Shown here piece after piece: positions 50,801 to 61,968 of a stretch of DNA of 64,000 nucleotides (position 1 is its first letter; each line of letters starts with the position of its first letter). The notes under the pieces are model-generated. The model was not told the origin of the DNA. It saw nothing but the letters and a program-made list of their open reading frames with translations, and ran no database searches. The position numbers were made by a program, and so were the translations under genes. The stretch is from Chondrosia reniformis (lineage: Eukaryota > Porifera > Demospongiae > Chondrillida > Chondrillidae): assembly GCA_947172415.1 (NCBI GenBank), contig OX359192.1, forward strand, positions 1,242,501 through 1,306,500, given 5' to 3'.

Positions 50801-53800
50801 AATGATGGTTGGCCTGACATCCTTCAGTGCATGCCCCAGAAACCAATCCTACACATTTTCAGTGAAGGTTCACATGAATAATCTTTCCTACCTGCTATGC
50901 CTATTCTGTAATAAATTAAAAAGCCTAAACCTGGTAAGAGCTTGGGATGAGGATAAAGGAGTCTTCTTTTTCTTCTTTTGGTACACTGGGCCAGCACTGT
51001 TACATCAGACATGTTTGGCCTACCTACATATTACTTTGCCAGCGACAGACATAATCATATGAAGGAAAACAATGAACACTCAAACAAACAATAACTGTAC
51101 CAAAATACTAAATATAGTGGACAGATTAGTATCATGGATCATTAAAAGTGACCTCAAAAAATGTATTCATGGAGCATACACATACGTATGTATATGCACA
51201 AATCCGATGCTAAGATATTTTGAGTCTATAAATTATTCTAACACACTACAGTATTGTCATAAAACACTTGTTCATATGCTTTACAAACTTGTTGCGGATC
51301 ATAGCGACTTAGAACTTGACCCAGATTCACAAAATCAATATTTGTCTCTTCAGTTGCAAAGAAAAACCAGTTTACATTGCTTGGTTCATACTTCTTTTTT
51401 AACCTGAAATAGCAGATATACAAAACGGCCCTATATATGATAGCAGATATACAAAACAGCCCTATATATGATAGCAGATATACAAAACAGCCCTATATAT
51501 GATAGCATATATACAAAATGGTCCTATATATTATAGCATATATACAAAATGGTCCTATATATTATAGCAGATATACAAAATGGTCCTATATATTATAGCA
51601 GATATACAAAACAGTCCTATATATTATAGCATATATACAAAATGGTCCTATATATTATAGCATATATACAAAATGGTCCTATATATTATAGCAGATATAC
51701 AAAACAGTCCTATATATTATAGCATATATACAAAATGGTCCTATATATTATAGCAGATATATATTAAAAATGGTCCTATATATGACCTCTGGGTCGAAAC
51801 GTCCAGAATTAGTAAATTCAGGTTGCTGACGTTCAATAAGGCTTAATTCTCTACCTACGTATATATGTACATACACTAGCTACAGCTATATCACTGATTG
51901 ATTTTAAGATTTAGGTAGGTATTTTTCACCATTCTAGAATCTGAACTACATGACTGACTGACATATCTAATACCATATATATGTAGTATGTGATTGCAAC
52001 AAACACTCCTTATTCCTTTATATATACGTAGGTAGATACGTACATACGTATATACAAAACCTAATTAAATATTTCTTCTGTATAACAATGTGAAAGTGTA
52101 CATAATGTGAGTATTATAATCAGAGTGTACAAACAGATATTTCACATTCTTGGGTCCTTGAGATCAGCATAAGTAGCTGTAGAAGACTCTTAGGGTCAAA
52201 ACATCAATAAAAGACCAATTATATCCAGATCCTTATACACTCAAAAAGTTGAATATGAGTCATTCAAAGAGATAAATTGTGGAGATTAATTTGCATACTA
52301 TTCAACTTATATATGTCTAGCGCAATGCACAGAGAGCCAGTATGTATATTATACATGAACATATGCTCCTTCTACCACAATTTTAAAGACGTGAGTGTGA
52401 GAGAGAAAGATTGTTAACTCCTACTTTGGTAAAAGTGGTAATATGGTCCAGCTTGCTGCAGGAGCCCAATCATCACTGGCCAATAGAATCTCAGGTTCTG
52501 CCTAAGATAAGGGACAGACTGTATATCATGACTTGTAGCCTAGAAAACCAAATATGAAAGGAAGAGGCGGTGATGGCCTGCAATCTACATAGTGTAATCA
52601 GGATAGGCTATTAACAGCTGCTACAATATACATACGTATATACCAAGCTGCCCATATACATTTAATTTTTGAAATTTTATTTCTAAAGATCAGCAACATC
52701 TTGTTTCCATGGTTACAACTTTGTTAACCAATGACTGCTGAGGCTTTACAGGTAAATACCTGATACAATTAACCAACTTGGGATTTAACTCTTCAGTAGT
52801 ATATAACTGCAATTTTCACCAGTTGCATCCTGCAACACCTCAGTATATATAGCCATAGGGCAACTCTTACATATACGTATGTATAGCCATAGGGCAACTC
52901 TTACATATACGTATGTATAGCCATAGGGCAACTCTTACATATACGTATGTATAGCCATAGGGCAACTCTTACATATACGTATGTATAGCCATAGGGCAAC
53001 TCTTACATATACGTATGTATAGCCATAGGGCAACTCTTACATATACGTATATATAGCCATAGGGCAACTCTTACATATACGTATATATAGCCATAGGGCA
53101 ACTCTTACATATACGTATGTATAGCCATAGGGCAACTCTTACATATACATATGTATAGCCATAGGGCAACTCTTACATATACGTATGTATAGCCATAGGG
53201 CAACTCTTACATATCCTTATTCCTATATATATGTATAGCCATAGGGTAACTCTTACATATACGTATGTATAGCCATAGGGCAACTCTTACATATACGTAT
53301 ATATAGCCATAGGGCAACTCTTACATATACGTATGTATAGCCATAGGGCAACTCTTACATATACGTATGTATAGCCATATATAGGGCAACTCTTACATAT
53401 ACGTATGTATAGCCATAGGGCAACTCTTACATATACGTATGTATAGCCATAGGGCAACTCTTACATATACGTATGTATAGCCATAGGGCAACTCTTACAT
53501 ATACGTATGTATAGCCATAGGGCAACTCTTACATATACGTATATATAGCCATAGGGCAACTCTTACATATACGTATATATAGCCATAGGGCAACTCTTAC
53601 ATATACATATGTATAGCCATAGGGCAACTCTTACATATACGTATGTATAGCCATAGGGCAACTCTTACATATCCTTATTCCTATATATATGTATAGCCAT
53701 AGGGTAACTCTTACATATACGTATGTATAGCCATAGGGCAACTCTTACATATACGTATATATAGCCATAGGGCAACTCTTACATATACGTATGTATAGCC

Positions 53801-55606
53801 ATAGGGCAACTCTTACATATACGTATGTATAGCCATATATAGGGCAACTCTTACATATACGTATGTATAGCCATAGGGCAACTCTTACATATACGTATGT
53901 ATAGCCATAGGGCAACTCTTACATATACGTATGTATAGCCATAGGGCAACTCTTACATATACGTATGTATAGCCATAGGGCAACTCTTACATATACGTAT
54001 ATATAGCCATAGGGCAACTCTTACATATACGTATATATAGCCATAGGGCAACTCTTACATATACGTATGTATAGCCATAGGGCAACTCTTACATATACAT
54101 ATGTATAGCCATAGGGCAACTCTTACATATACGTATGTATAGCCATAGGGCAACTCTTACATATCCTTATTCCTATATATATGTATAGCCATAGGGTAAC
54201 TCTTACATATACGTATGTATAGCCATAGGGCAACTCTTACATATACGTATATATAGCCATAGGGCAACTCTTACATATACGTATGTATAGCCATAGGGCA
54301 ACTCTTACATATACGTATGTATAGCCATATATAGGGCAACTCTTACATATACGTATGTATAGCCATAGGGCAACTCTTACATATACGTATAGCCATAGGG
54401 TAACTTGAACATGTCCTATACGTATGTCACAGAATAGTATAGCAAACCAGTTCAGACTGTCTGAATAGACTTGTAATAGAAATACATATGGGTTTAGCAG
54501 TATGGGGGGATACTTTGCTTCATATAATAGTGAATGTATTTCTTGGAGGAAACTGTACTCTTGTTTAACTATTTTCTCACCAAATCTTGCATTAAAGGGT
54601 ACAGTTGAGAGAGCCAGGAGGTTCTCTTGTCTTCCGCTCTTTCTTTGTGAAGGTGATGCTTTTGCGAGTTGATAACAAAAACAACTTTGCCGAAATCTAG
54701 CCAATACAAATAAACATCAAAAACAGTCTATTTATAAGCTGATGAACGACACATACTGCAAGAGAGGTACTAGTGAATAATGCTAGGGAACAATAAAAAG
54801 CATAGCATCGATCAGATGTAAGATTTTAAAAATGAATTGTTATAATCTTTAAAGTGAACCATGCAAGCAAGGTTGTTGTACATGCATATATAGCCATAGG
54901 GTAGGGTAGGGTAGAATGCAAAGTTGGTATGGGGCTACGTAAGGAGACTAGTTGCATGAAGCAACTGCATGTGGTATAGATGCAAAATATAATCAGAACT
55001 GAGGTTTATCTATCCAATTTTGGTTGTGTATCCTTTGTATAGTGCTACACGGGGCACGATATAGCACTAGTGTGCAATTGCACACGGTGCACTCAAATCA
55101 ATAATAATAATAATATATAAATAATCTAAAACACCATTTTTCTTCAACTTTAGAGTAAAAGGCCTATAGGGAACTAAACTAGTGAGAGCTTTGGGTGAGG
55201 ATACAAGAGTTTTCTCTTTTACTTTTCTTCTTTTCCGCTAGACCATGCATGCACAGGGATCTTCTAACGGCCTCCAATCAATGTTTCTAGCGGCTCGCTT
55301 ATTCTAAGGTTCCGTAGTTCTAACGTTGGCCACCCCGTCAGAAGATGGACCATCGCAAAGATATAGTCCTGATATACTTGTGATACAGTATATCTATTCA
55401 CACATAGAACATTACTACAACCATTTCCTCACTGGACATTCAGTAAACTTGACCCTATATGCACAGTACTATAGCTAGTGAAAGTGGATCAATGAAATAT
55501 ATCCCAAGTGCAGGTTACCAAAACGACTAGTATCCTCTTCTGTACTTGTAGCTCCTCCTTTACCGCAAAACAGGGAAGCTAACAAGTAAAGTGACAGTAA
55601 ATACAT
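45472..55606 (-). CDS. B3GLCT: B3GLCT: O-fucose beta-1,3-glucosyltransferase
   Basis: Exons: 55519-55606, 54581-54696, 52425-52501, 51245-51403, 50712-50813, 50481-50538, probable ones near 50184-50257 and 49930-50060, then 49645-49714, 48972-49191, 48075-48197, 47312-47456, 46474-46711 and 45472-45626. Start MYLLSLYLLASLF is a signal peptide or anchor. KVVFVINSQ, SWTILPLLPK, IIHHYAKSEG, HCGKTFAII, the catalytic-type IIMDDDTLVS, DGGYSYLTGGGG, HPDDMILG and EPISFHRHF align along human B3GLCT. The C-terminus RDDL resembles its ER-retention REEL. The enzyme adds glucose to O-fucose on thrombospondin type 1 repeats in the ER. An acidic insert follows the catalytic domain. The phase between the two probable exons is unresolved. 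A start at 55717 is also in frame. Confidence 0.92.
47600..47864. repeat. SINE-like repeat with (AAT)n tail
   Basis: Shares GGGGCTAC, AATCAGAACTG, TATAGTGCT and CTAGTGTGCAA blocks and an (AAT)n tail with 54905-55113. The tail here is about 72 bp (47793-47864). It lies in a B3GLCT intron. No pol III boxes were confirmed. Confidence 0.6.
48281..48390 (-). repeat. Dispersed ~200-bp repeat family, degraded fragment
   Basis: Diverged reverse fragment (ACTAAACCTAGTG, CAGACAGCTGTTAC) of the family at 7541-7755. Confidence 0.5.
48576..48660 (+). repeat. Dispersed ~200-bp repeat family, partial
   Basis: Contains TGTATCTTCATCCAAAGCTC and AGGTTTAGTACCC of the family; only the 3' part is present. Confidence 0.55.
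48698..48828 (-). repeat. Dispersed ~200-bp repeat family, reverse copy
   Basis: ACCATTTTCCTACATGCTAT through GGGGAACTAAACCTGG; partial reverse copy in a B3GLCT intron. Confidence 0.7.
50884..51001 (-). repeat. Dispersed ~200-bp repeat family, reverse copy
   Basis: CCTGCTATGCCTATTCTG through GAGCTTGGGATGAGGAT; truncated reverse copy in a B3GLCT intron. Confidence 0.65.
51418..51790. repeat. ~31-bp tandem repeat
   Basis: About 12 copies of ATAGCAGATATACAAAAC followed by RGYCCTATATAT-type sequence, directly upstream of B3GLCT exon 4 (51245-51403) in its intron. Confidence 0.9.
52850..54405. repeat. 34-bp minisatellite, ~46 units, with higher-order structure
   Basis: The monomer is TATAGCCATAGGGCAACTCT plus TACATATACGTATG, 34 bp. 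A variant with ATCCTTATTCC starts at 53211, 53669 and 54161, spaced 458 and 492 bp (13-14 monomers), so blocks of monomers were duplicated together. It lies in the B3GLCT intron between 52501 and 54581. Confidence 0.95.
54905..55113. repeat. SINE-like repeat with (AAT)n tail
   Basis: Second copy of the repeat at 47600-47864, with a short tail. In B3GLCT intron 1. Confidence 0.55.
55131..55245 (-). repeat. Dispersed ~200-bp repeat family, reverse copy
   Basis: ACACCATTTTTCTTCAAC to TTTTCCGCTAGACC; partial copy abutting the SINE-like repeat in B3GLCT intron 1. Confidence 0.65.
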
Positions 55607-55774
55607 TATCACCGTAATTCGCTTTACTGCTTTCAAGGGCCAGTTAGAGGGGGTTCCCCGAAAACACAGCTCATTATAGTGAGGCCACAGATCATGTGAC
55701 CATGTTGCAGCTTCCACCTGACCTGACTAATACGACTTAACGGATCTCTCTTTCATGTTACACGGTAGCTCATC
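55607..55774. promoter_or_regulatory. Divergent promoter, B3GLCT / Rab32-like
   Basis: 168 bp between start codons of oppositely transcribed genes. If B3GLCT starts at the upstream in-frame ATG (55717), only 57 bp remain. No TATA box seen. Confidence 0.6.
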
Positions 55775-58700
55775 ATGACTTCGAACTGTCAAAACAGTAA
55801 GAAAGTTAGGGAGAAGCTATTAAAGGTTCTAGTGATCGGTGACTACGCCGTTGGTGAGTGTTAGTAACCGTACACGCATTATGTAGATTTCTCCGCTTCT
55901 GTCGATCGCACTCCTCTGTCCCTTGAACTAGGCAGTCACTTCTATTATTAAGCTGGTGTATATGTACCGGCCGATTTGTATTCAGCTCTATATATATACA
56001 TAGCGTTCAACCTGTTTGTCATAATATAGTGAACTCGATATTGCCGTAATAGGTTGTAATTTACGTATGTAGGCTACAAGGTATATGTTATAAGTCGAAT
56101 CAAATGTCGGAAGCAGAAACGGTATACCATACACGTGACGAAGGGCCATACTACGTGAATGCAGCGCTCTAGGTCACCAATAATCTTACATGGTTATCAA
56201 ACAAAAGTGGATAAAGAAACACTAAGACTAAAGCATATAAAACTTATGAGACTTAGGGCGAGCCTGTATCTGCTCTTATGCCGTACTATAGTATGTAGGA
56301 TTGTTATACCATAGACTATCTATATTAGATATAGGTCTTTATATATACTGCCTAACCTAGGTTATACTCCAAAGCCAGCAATCACTTTATTTCAGTTTGA
56401 GAAGCCAAACATTAAAACTGTTAACTGGTAGCTAGCCCAAACTCATTTTAAAGGGAGTTACAATTTTTAATTTGTTGCATCTTTTAAGGAAGAGTCCATG
56501 GTCTAATGATTTTCATGTAACTATCTGCTCATTCCACTGTTATTTTCTCTTTCCTCTTATCATTGTCTCTGAATGCTTCAATCCTCAAATACAATCAGGA
56601 AAGGTGAGTGTTGCTGTAGCATGATTGATGCATACAGTAAGGAGCCTTTCACCTGTGAAGCCAAGTTTGGGCACAAGTAGTGGATTTTGTATGTCTTTCT
56701 GTGGTGAGATGGTGTGACTATCTGGTAGAAGGGTAGTTACCACTGTTTATATATGCCAATGACATTTCTCTTATGCTAGAAATAATCACCCATCACTTAC
56801 CTATTATGGATGTTTCAATTAGTTTGTGTTTGTTATGAGGGTATCATTAGCTATTTTGCAAACTTAGTACAATCAATTTGAAGATGAATGTTATTAATCA
56901 TATAAAATTGTATACTTTCAGTTTTGATCAAGTTGAATTAATGAATATGTTCTAATTGTTTTCTTTGTTTCTTCTGTCAACTTACGTAGTCATCAATCAT
57001 TCGAAGATATGTTGATGGTGAGTTTGTAATTACAGACTACAAGAAGAACAACATGCTCTACACTAAAATTCAGCTGCTTCACCTACAAGCATAACAGTGA
57101 TTTTATTCCAATCCATCTGCCCGCTGCCCCATTCCCTCGTGTATTAACAGCATTTTTAAAATGATGTATTAATGTGTCACATGTGCAGACATGGTAACAA
57201 TATTACTATTGTCATTACCTAGGAATATTAATTATTAATATAATTACCATACTACCATACGACCATACTACCATACGACCATACTACCATATTACCATAC
57301 GACCATACTACCATACTACCATACTACCATATTACCATACGACCATACTACCATACTACCATACGACCATACTACCATACGACCATACTACCATAACTAC
57401 CATACTACCATATTACCATACGACCATACTACCATACTACCATACTACCATACGACCATATTACCATACAACCATACTACCATACTACTTGTGAAGCGTT
57501 ACTATATCATTTTTGGAAATGCTATACAAAGTCCTGTTATGCACAGTTGAACACTCTTATCTCTTATGTACTCTTTGTAGGACTGATTGATATTTCTTAT
57601 GAGTTATTACAATTATTAAGTGAACATATGACTGATTAGCAATTGTTTATTGTATACTCTCATTCTCCCATCAGAAGATAGCTTGGTTAAATTTAATTCC
57701 ATGCACTATTTGCAATGTAAGGGTTATAATGCTGGTGATTCACAGCCTTAAATGGCATTATGATTACCTTCTATTAAAGGACTCTTATCTTTTGTGTTAC
57801 AAACTGTTGCAGAGTAATGAATACTGCTATGACCCATATACATACATGTACTTAACACAGAGGCATTCCCCTATAAGGTTGATGTCCAATGTTTTAGCAC
57901 AGCTACAACTAGCTAACAAGTTTCAGTACACTGTCTGGGCCTGTGGTTCACAATCGTTGACACATGTACAGTTTCCTAGGTCTCACTGTTTGTGTATTCA
58001 TTGTACTGTAGATGCATTCAGTTCAAATTATAAATTGACCATCGGAGTAGACTTTTCACTGAAGAAGATAAAATGGACAGAAAGAATGATCTTTCACTTA
58101 CAATTGTGGTATGTGTCAAGACCACCACACCACAATTCCTATCATATAACTATATTCAAAACTCTTGGGTGTATAGCATCATGAATAATTTTAACTTGAC
58201 TATGAAGTGCCGATGTAGTGAATATTGCTACAAAACCATATTACACTATTGGCCTGAAATACTCTATACATGGCTATCATATAAATTTTCAATGTACATA
58301 TGTATTTATGTTTTTGTATTCTTAGCTTTATATAACACAAACAGCGCTTAAATTGGCTTTCCTATTTTACATCAAATCTAGATACTGTATTAATCACCCT
58401 GACCACAAAATATATCAAATTTACCGAATAATACCACCTTGAAATTAAGACTAAACTTTGTTAGTGCTTGAGTGTCTGCCACATCCGGGCTTTATTGTAA
58501 TTTGGAGAAAAGTGCAATGTTTCATACGTAGAGTGACCATGGTAACATCTATTCTGTAGGGATATAGCTGGTCATGAGAGGTTTGCACAGCTGTCTAGAG
58601 TTTACTACAAATCTGCGTAAGTATCAACAATTTATAATAACTATCATCAACATTACATTAACCTCAGCATGAATCGAGGTTATACCAAAAATGCTGTTAG

Positions 58701-60951
58701 GAAGCCATTGGAGGCTTAGTGTACGTATACTAGTGTACTACATAGTAGTTAAATAGTCTCAATATAAGACATATATACGTACATAGTTTAGTTTATATAC
58801 ATATTCAACTATCTTTTGAATACATTGTTAAAGTTATCCTTTTTGATTATATGACTGTCCAATTGTTCTCTTCTTCTTAGAATTGCTGCTATTGTTGTGT
58901 TTGATCTAACAAGGTAAGGCATGATCTTAGTTTCGCTGTCTTCGGTACATTTGTTGCTTTAGACTGTTAGAATGAGTCCTTTAGTTGCCTTGGATGCATC
59001 TAATGGTACTTAATAGAATAAGGATTTCATCTAACTGCATTGAACTTATCTTTTGAAAGGAAAGAAGACCTTAGGGTCAAGAGAGACAACAAAACTGCCT
59101 CTTTAGACACTCTAAAAGTCGAAAGATGATCCTTTCAAAGGATAATCTATTGGTACTTGGTAGATTCGGGAACTTTTCATTCGTTCATTTGTTCATGCGA
59201 GTCAAGAAGTGCAGTTGGTTTAGACTACAAAAATATTTCAACATAAAAATTTATCACACAAAAATTTCCGCACATGAAAATTTCCCAAATTACGGTATAT
59301 GGTTTTTCTATGTCGCTGTATCATGTTTGTATAATGTTCTGTTTCCGTTTCTATACTATAGATCAGGTACACTAGAATCAATTAAGAAGGTAAGCTTGAA
59401 AGGGTTCTGAATTGGCATTGCAATATATGTATATGTTTCAACTCTTCCCATATATGTACGTACGTGTATATATGTTTGAGCTGTGATTTATTAACAATGT
59501 ACACCTCAAATATGTCAAAACTGCTATTTTTAACATATTTTAATCTCCTATCATCCTTCCTGTATTCTTTGATATGCTCTAGTGGACAGAGGATGTCAGG
59601 ACTAAGGTTACCCTCTCAAATGGGGACCCGATTCCCATTCTTCTCTTAGCTAACAAGGTACCACCATTTAGCACCAGTTAACAAATTTTCAAATATATTT
59701 TACTAATAGCTGTTGGGGTACATCTTCATTTTCATTACATTTGACCGAAATTTTACCTTTCATTTAACTTTCACTTTAAATTTGATACATTTCAGCCATT
59801 TTTAAATCTTCCAAATATGGTTCTATAACAATGTGCCTCTTCAAAAGACATACAGTATATGTATCTATATGATTACTAATCATACCGTATGTTTTATTTT
59901 TCTTGAAATAGTGTGACCAGGAAGATTGTATAGAGATTGGTGATGAAGTAATAAATGAATGTGCAAAGGGGGGCTATGTCGGATGGTATGTTGCTTTCCT
60001 AATACATAAAGTCTGTAATGTGTACTGAAAAGGCAGCGAATTGAAGTTAGCATAATAGTTTACACATTATAAAAGGAAAATATGGAGGGAGAGTGCTCCC
60101 GTGGTAATTGAAACTCAGTGGCAGACCACGGGGGCTAACATCAGCTGTGCTGGGTTTAGAACATGATTGTGGTCTTAGCAGGTTCATTTTTAGACGTTCA
60201 AAGAGTCAAAAGATGAAACATCCATTCAACACAGTTAGAAGAAATCTTAAGTGGTTATTGGTTGCTTATGTAAATCAGTTGATTATTGTAAAACTGTGTA
60301 TTTTACTACTTTTACCTTTAATACTATCGTTTGAGAATTAAGTAATGCTATTGTGTCATATACTGTATCTTATGTGTTTGTATATTATCTTTGTAGGTTT
60401 AAGACATCTGCTAAAGAATCAATAAATATAGGTAAACTTCTAACTTAGTACTTACGTACGTATGTATAAAGTACCTCATTGGCTCAAAAATTAGGCAGTT
60501 TAAGGAAAACAAAATTTAGTATTTATTTTATTTTATGAATACGGGCTTACCTATGAGCTATCTCTGATAGTTTAAATTTTAAGTGAGAATATGGATTTGA
60601 GGGTTTAGATGTTGATGGATGCATGCTTAACCTACAATTGACACACATTTCATTAAACTGCACTATTTTAAAAACAAATGATTTCCTTTATTATGTGATA
60701 TGTAACATTATTTAGATGAGGCAATGGAATGATTTCCTTTATTATATGATATGTAACATTATTTAGATGAGGCAATGGAATTTCTATTAAAAACAGTGGA
60801 TTCTTTAAAATGTGAACCTGATCACTCGGGAGGGGGAGGAGTCTGCTTGAAATCTGTTGGGGATGATGATAGCTTTGATGAAGAACTGGAGTATTCACGG
60901 GTAGTTTTACCACAAGAAGAATCCAAATCACACAGTTGTTGTAAATCTTGA
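55775..60951 (+). CDS. RAB32: Rab32/38-like small GTPase
   Basis: Eleven exons, in phase, give 231 aa: 55775-55853, 56599-56603 (5 nt), 56990-57017, 58012-58108, 58560-58616, 58881-58913, 59362-59389, 59583-59657, 59912-59985, 60397-60431 and 60767-60951. G boxes: GDYAVGKS (P-loop, residues 22-29), YKLTIGVDF (switch I), WDIAGHERF (70-78), LLANKCDQ, FKTSAKES. The C-terminus ends SCCKS, a prenylation site. REKLLKVLVIGD and TIGVDFSLKKIKW resemble Rab32/38, which act on lysosome-related organelles and mitochondria and in autophagy. The usual switch II glutamine is His75. The P-loop Gly-Lys depends on the 5-nt exon. Its promoter region is shared with B3GLCT. Confidence 0.9.
56599..56603 (+). other. 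RAB32: 5-nt microexon encoding the P-loop Gly-Lys
   Basis: GAAAG is bounded by AATCAG on the left and GTGAGT on the right. It completes GGA (Gly27) from the previous exon and supplies AAG (Lys28). Skipping it puts an in-frame stop in the next exon. Confidence 0.8.
57240..57486. repeat. 8-bp ACCATACN microsatellite
   Basis: About 30 units alternating ACCATACT and ACCATACG, in a Rab intron. Confidence 0.9.
59225..59297. mobile_element. Half copy of the 25110-25307 MITE
   Basis: Shares ATTTATCAC, CACATGAAAATTTCCC and the end AAATTACGGTA with the right half of the complete copy. Confidence 0.55.
60672..60773. repeat. 51-bp tandem duplication over a 3' splice site
   Basis: Two copies of GATTTCCTTTATTATRTGAT through TTTAGATGAGGCAATGGAAT, 51 bp apart. 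Each contains a branch-like region, TTTAG acceptor and the first exon codons. Only the second acceptor (60766) leads to an open frame; the first runs into TGA. Confidence 0.9.
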
Positions 60952-61968
60952 CTTGAGCTGTTCAATGATCAAATTACAATACAGTGATACACGTCTTTAT
61001 TTCTCATTTTCTTGTAATCTCACCTTTTTGTTGAACAAATCAAATAAGTTTACATCAACTTACATTATATTTTCCTCTAAGAACATTTGATTTTTCAACA
61101 CAACATATTATTATAATTAGTTGTATAAAGTGTCTGTTAATTGTAAGCATCAGCTTATATATTAAGTGGCGAGGGCTTAATGCACCCAGGCAGTCGGGCT
61201 ATGTATATACCTGGGCGGACGGCCTGGTAGCCTTAAGTGGTGATGGTTTATACGTGTCCAGGTATAGCCCTGTGCCCCTTAGCCAGAACTGGTTGGCATT
61301 TAGTTACACCTCAATGTATGTACATGCATGGACACTTTAATAATAATAATAATAATATAATGACTTCATAGGCTATCCTCATCCTTTGAGACCCCCCCCC
61401 CGCCCCTCAATCATGTCTACTGCATGAGGAGCACAATGTGCAATAGGTGGAATAAAAGTTCACTTGATATAGGAAACAGAGCCACTCAATGTTGTTGTAT
61501 ACTGATGTATTATATTACAACTATTATTATACCAAATAGGTGTTGCATGTGAATTTAGCCATAAGCATAATGTGGCCATATCCTGAGCCAAATACATTGC
61601 ACATATATATATTATTATTATTATTATTATTATTATTACAGTGCCCATGCATACAACAGATGTATAAAATGCAAACCAAGGGTGGTTAAGGGTTATATAC
61701 GTATACCACTAATACATAGTTACAACTACATACGTACGTATGTGGAATTATGTAGCTATAGTATTATATCATACGAAATGAAGCTCTCTTCATCTCAACA
61801 ACTCTTTACACATAATGTAGATTGTTTGCAAACTTATTGAATATATATATATAAGAGTACAAAGTAATACAAATAGACAATATTGTACGTATATAATGAT
61901 ATAGTTGTTTGAAATTAATAAAATCTATATAAATGTTGCTGGTTCCACAGCCTGCAGGAGTAAAGGAG
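60952..61968. other. Convergent intergenic gap with repeats
   Basis: The 3' flanks of Rab32-like (+) and ODF3-like (-). Includes a GC-richer repeat-like block at about 61165-61345 ending in (AAT)n, a C-tract at 61391-61400 and an (ATT)n run at 61608-61638. No gene recognised. Confidence 0.55.

Noticed and set aside
52850..54405. CRISPR-like array of regular repeats
   Set aside because: The units abut directly with no unique spacers, and the context is a eukaryotic intron; it is a minisatellite.
54237..54704. 155-aa minus-strand ORF at the minisatellite edge
   Set aside because: The true B3GLCT exon here (54581-54696) is read in another frame that matches the family; the ORF's tail is minisatellite.
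57729..58351. Two overlapping plus-strand ORFs of 151 and 92 aa
   Set aside because: Chance reading through intron around the Rab exon at 58012-58108; only the exon shows conservation.
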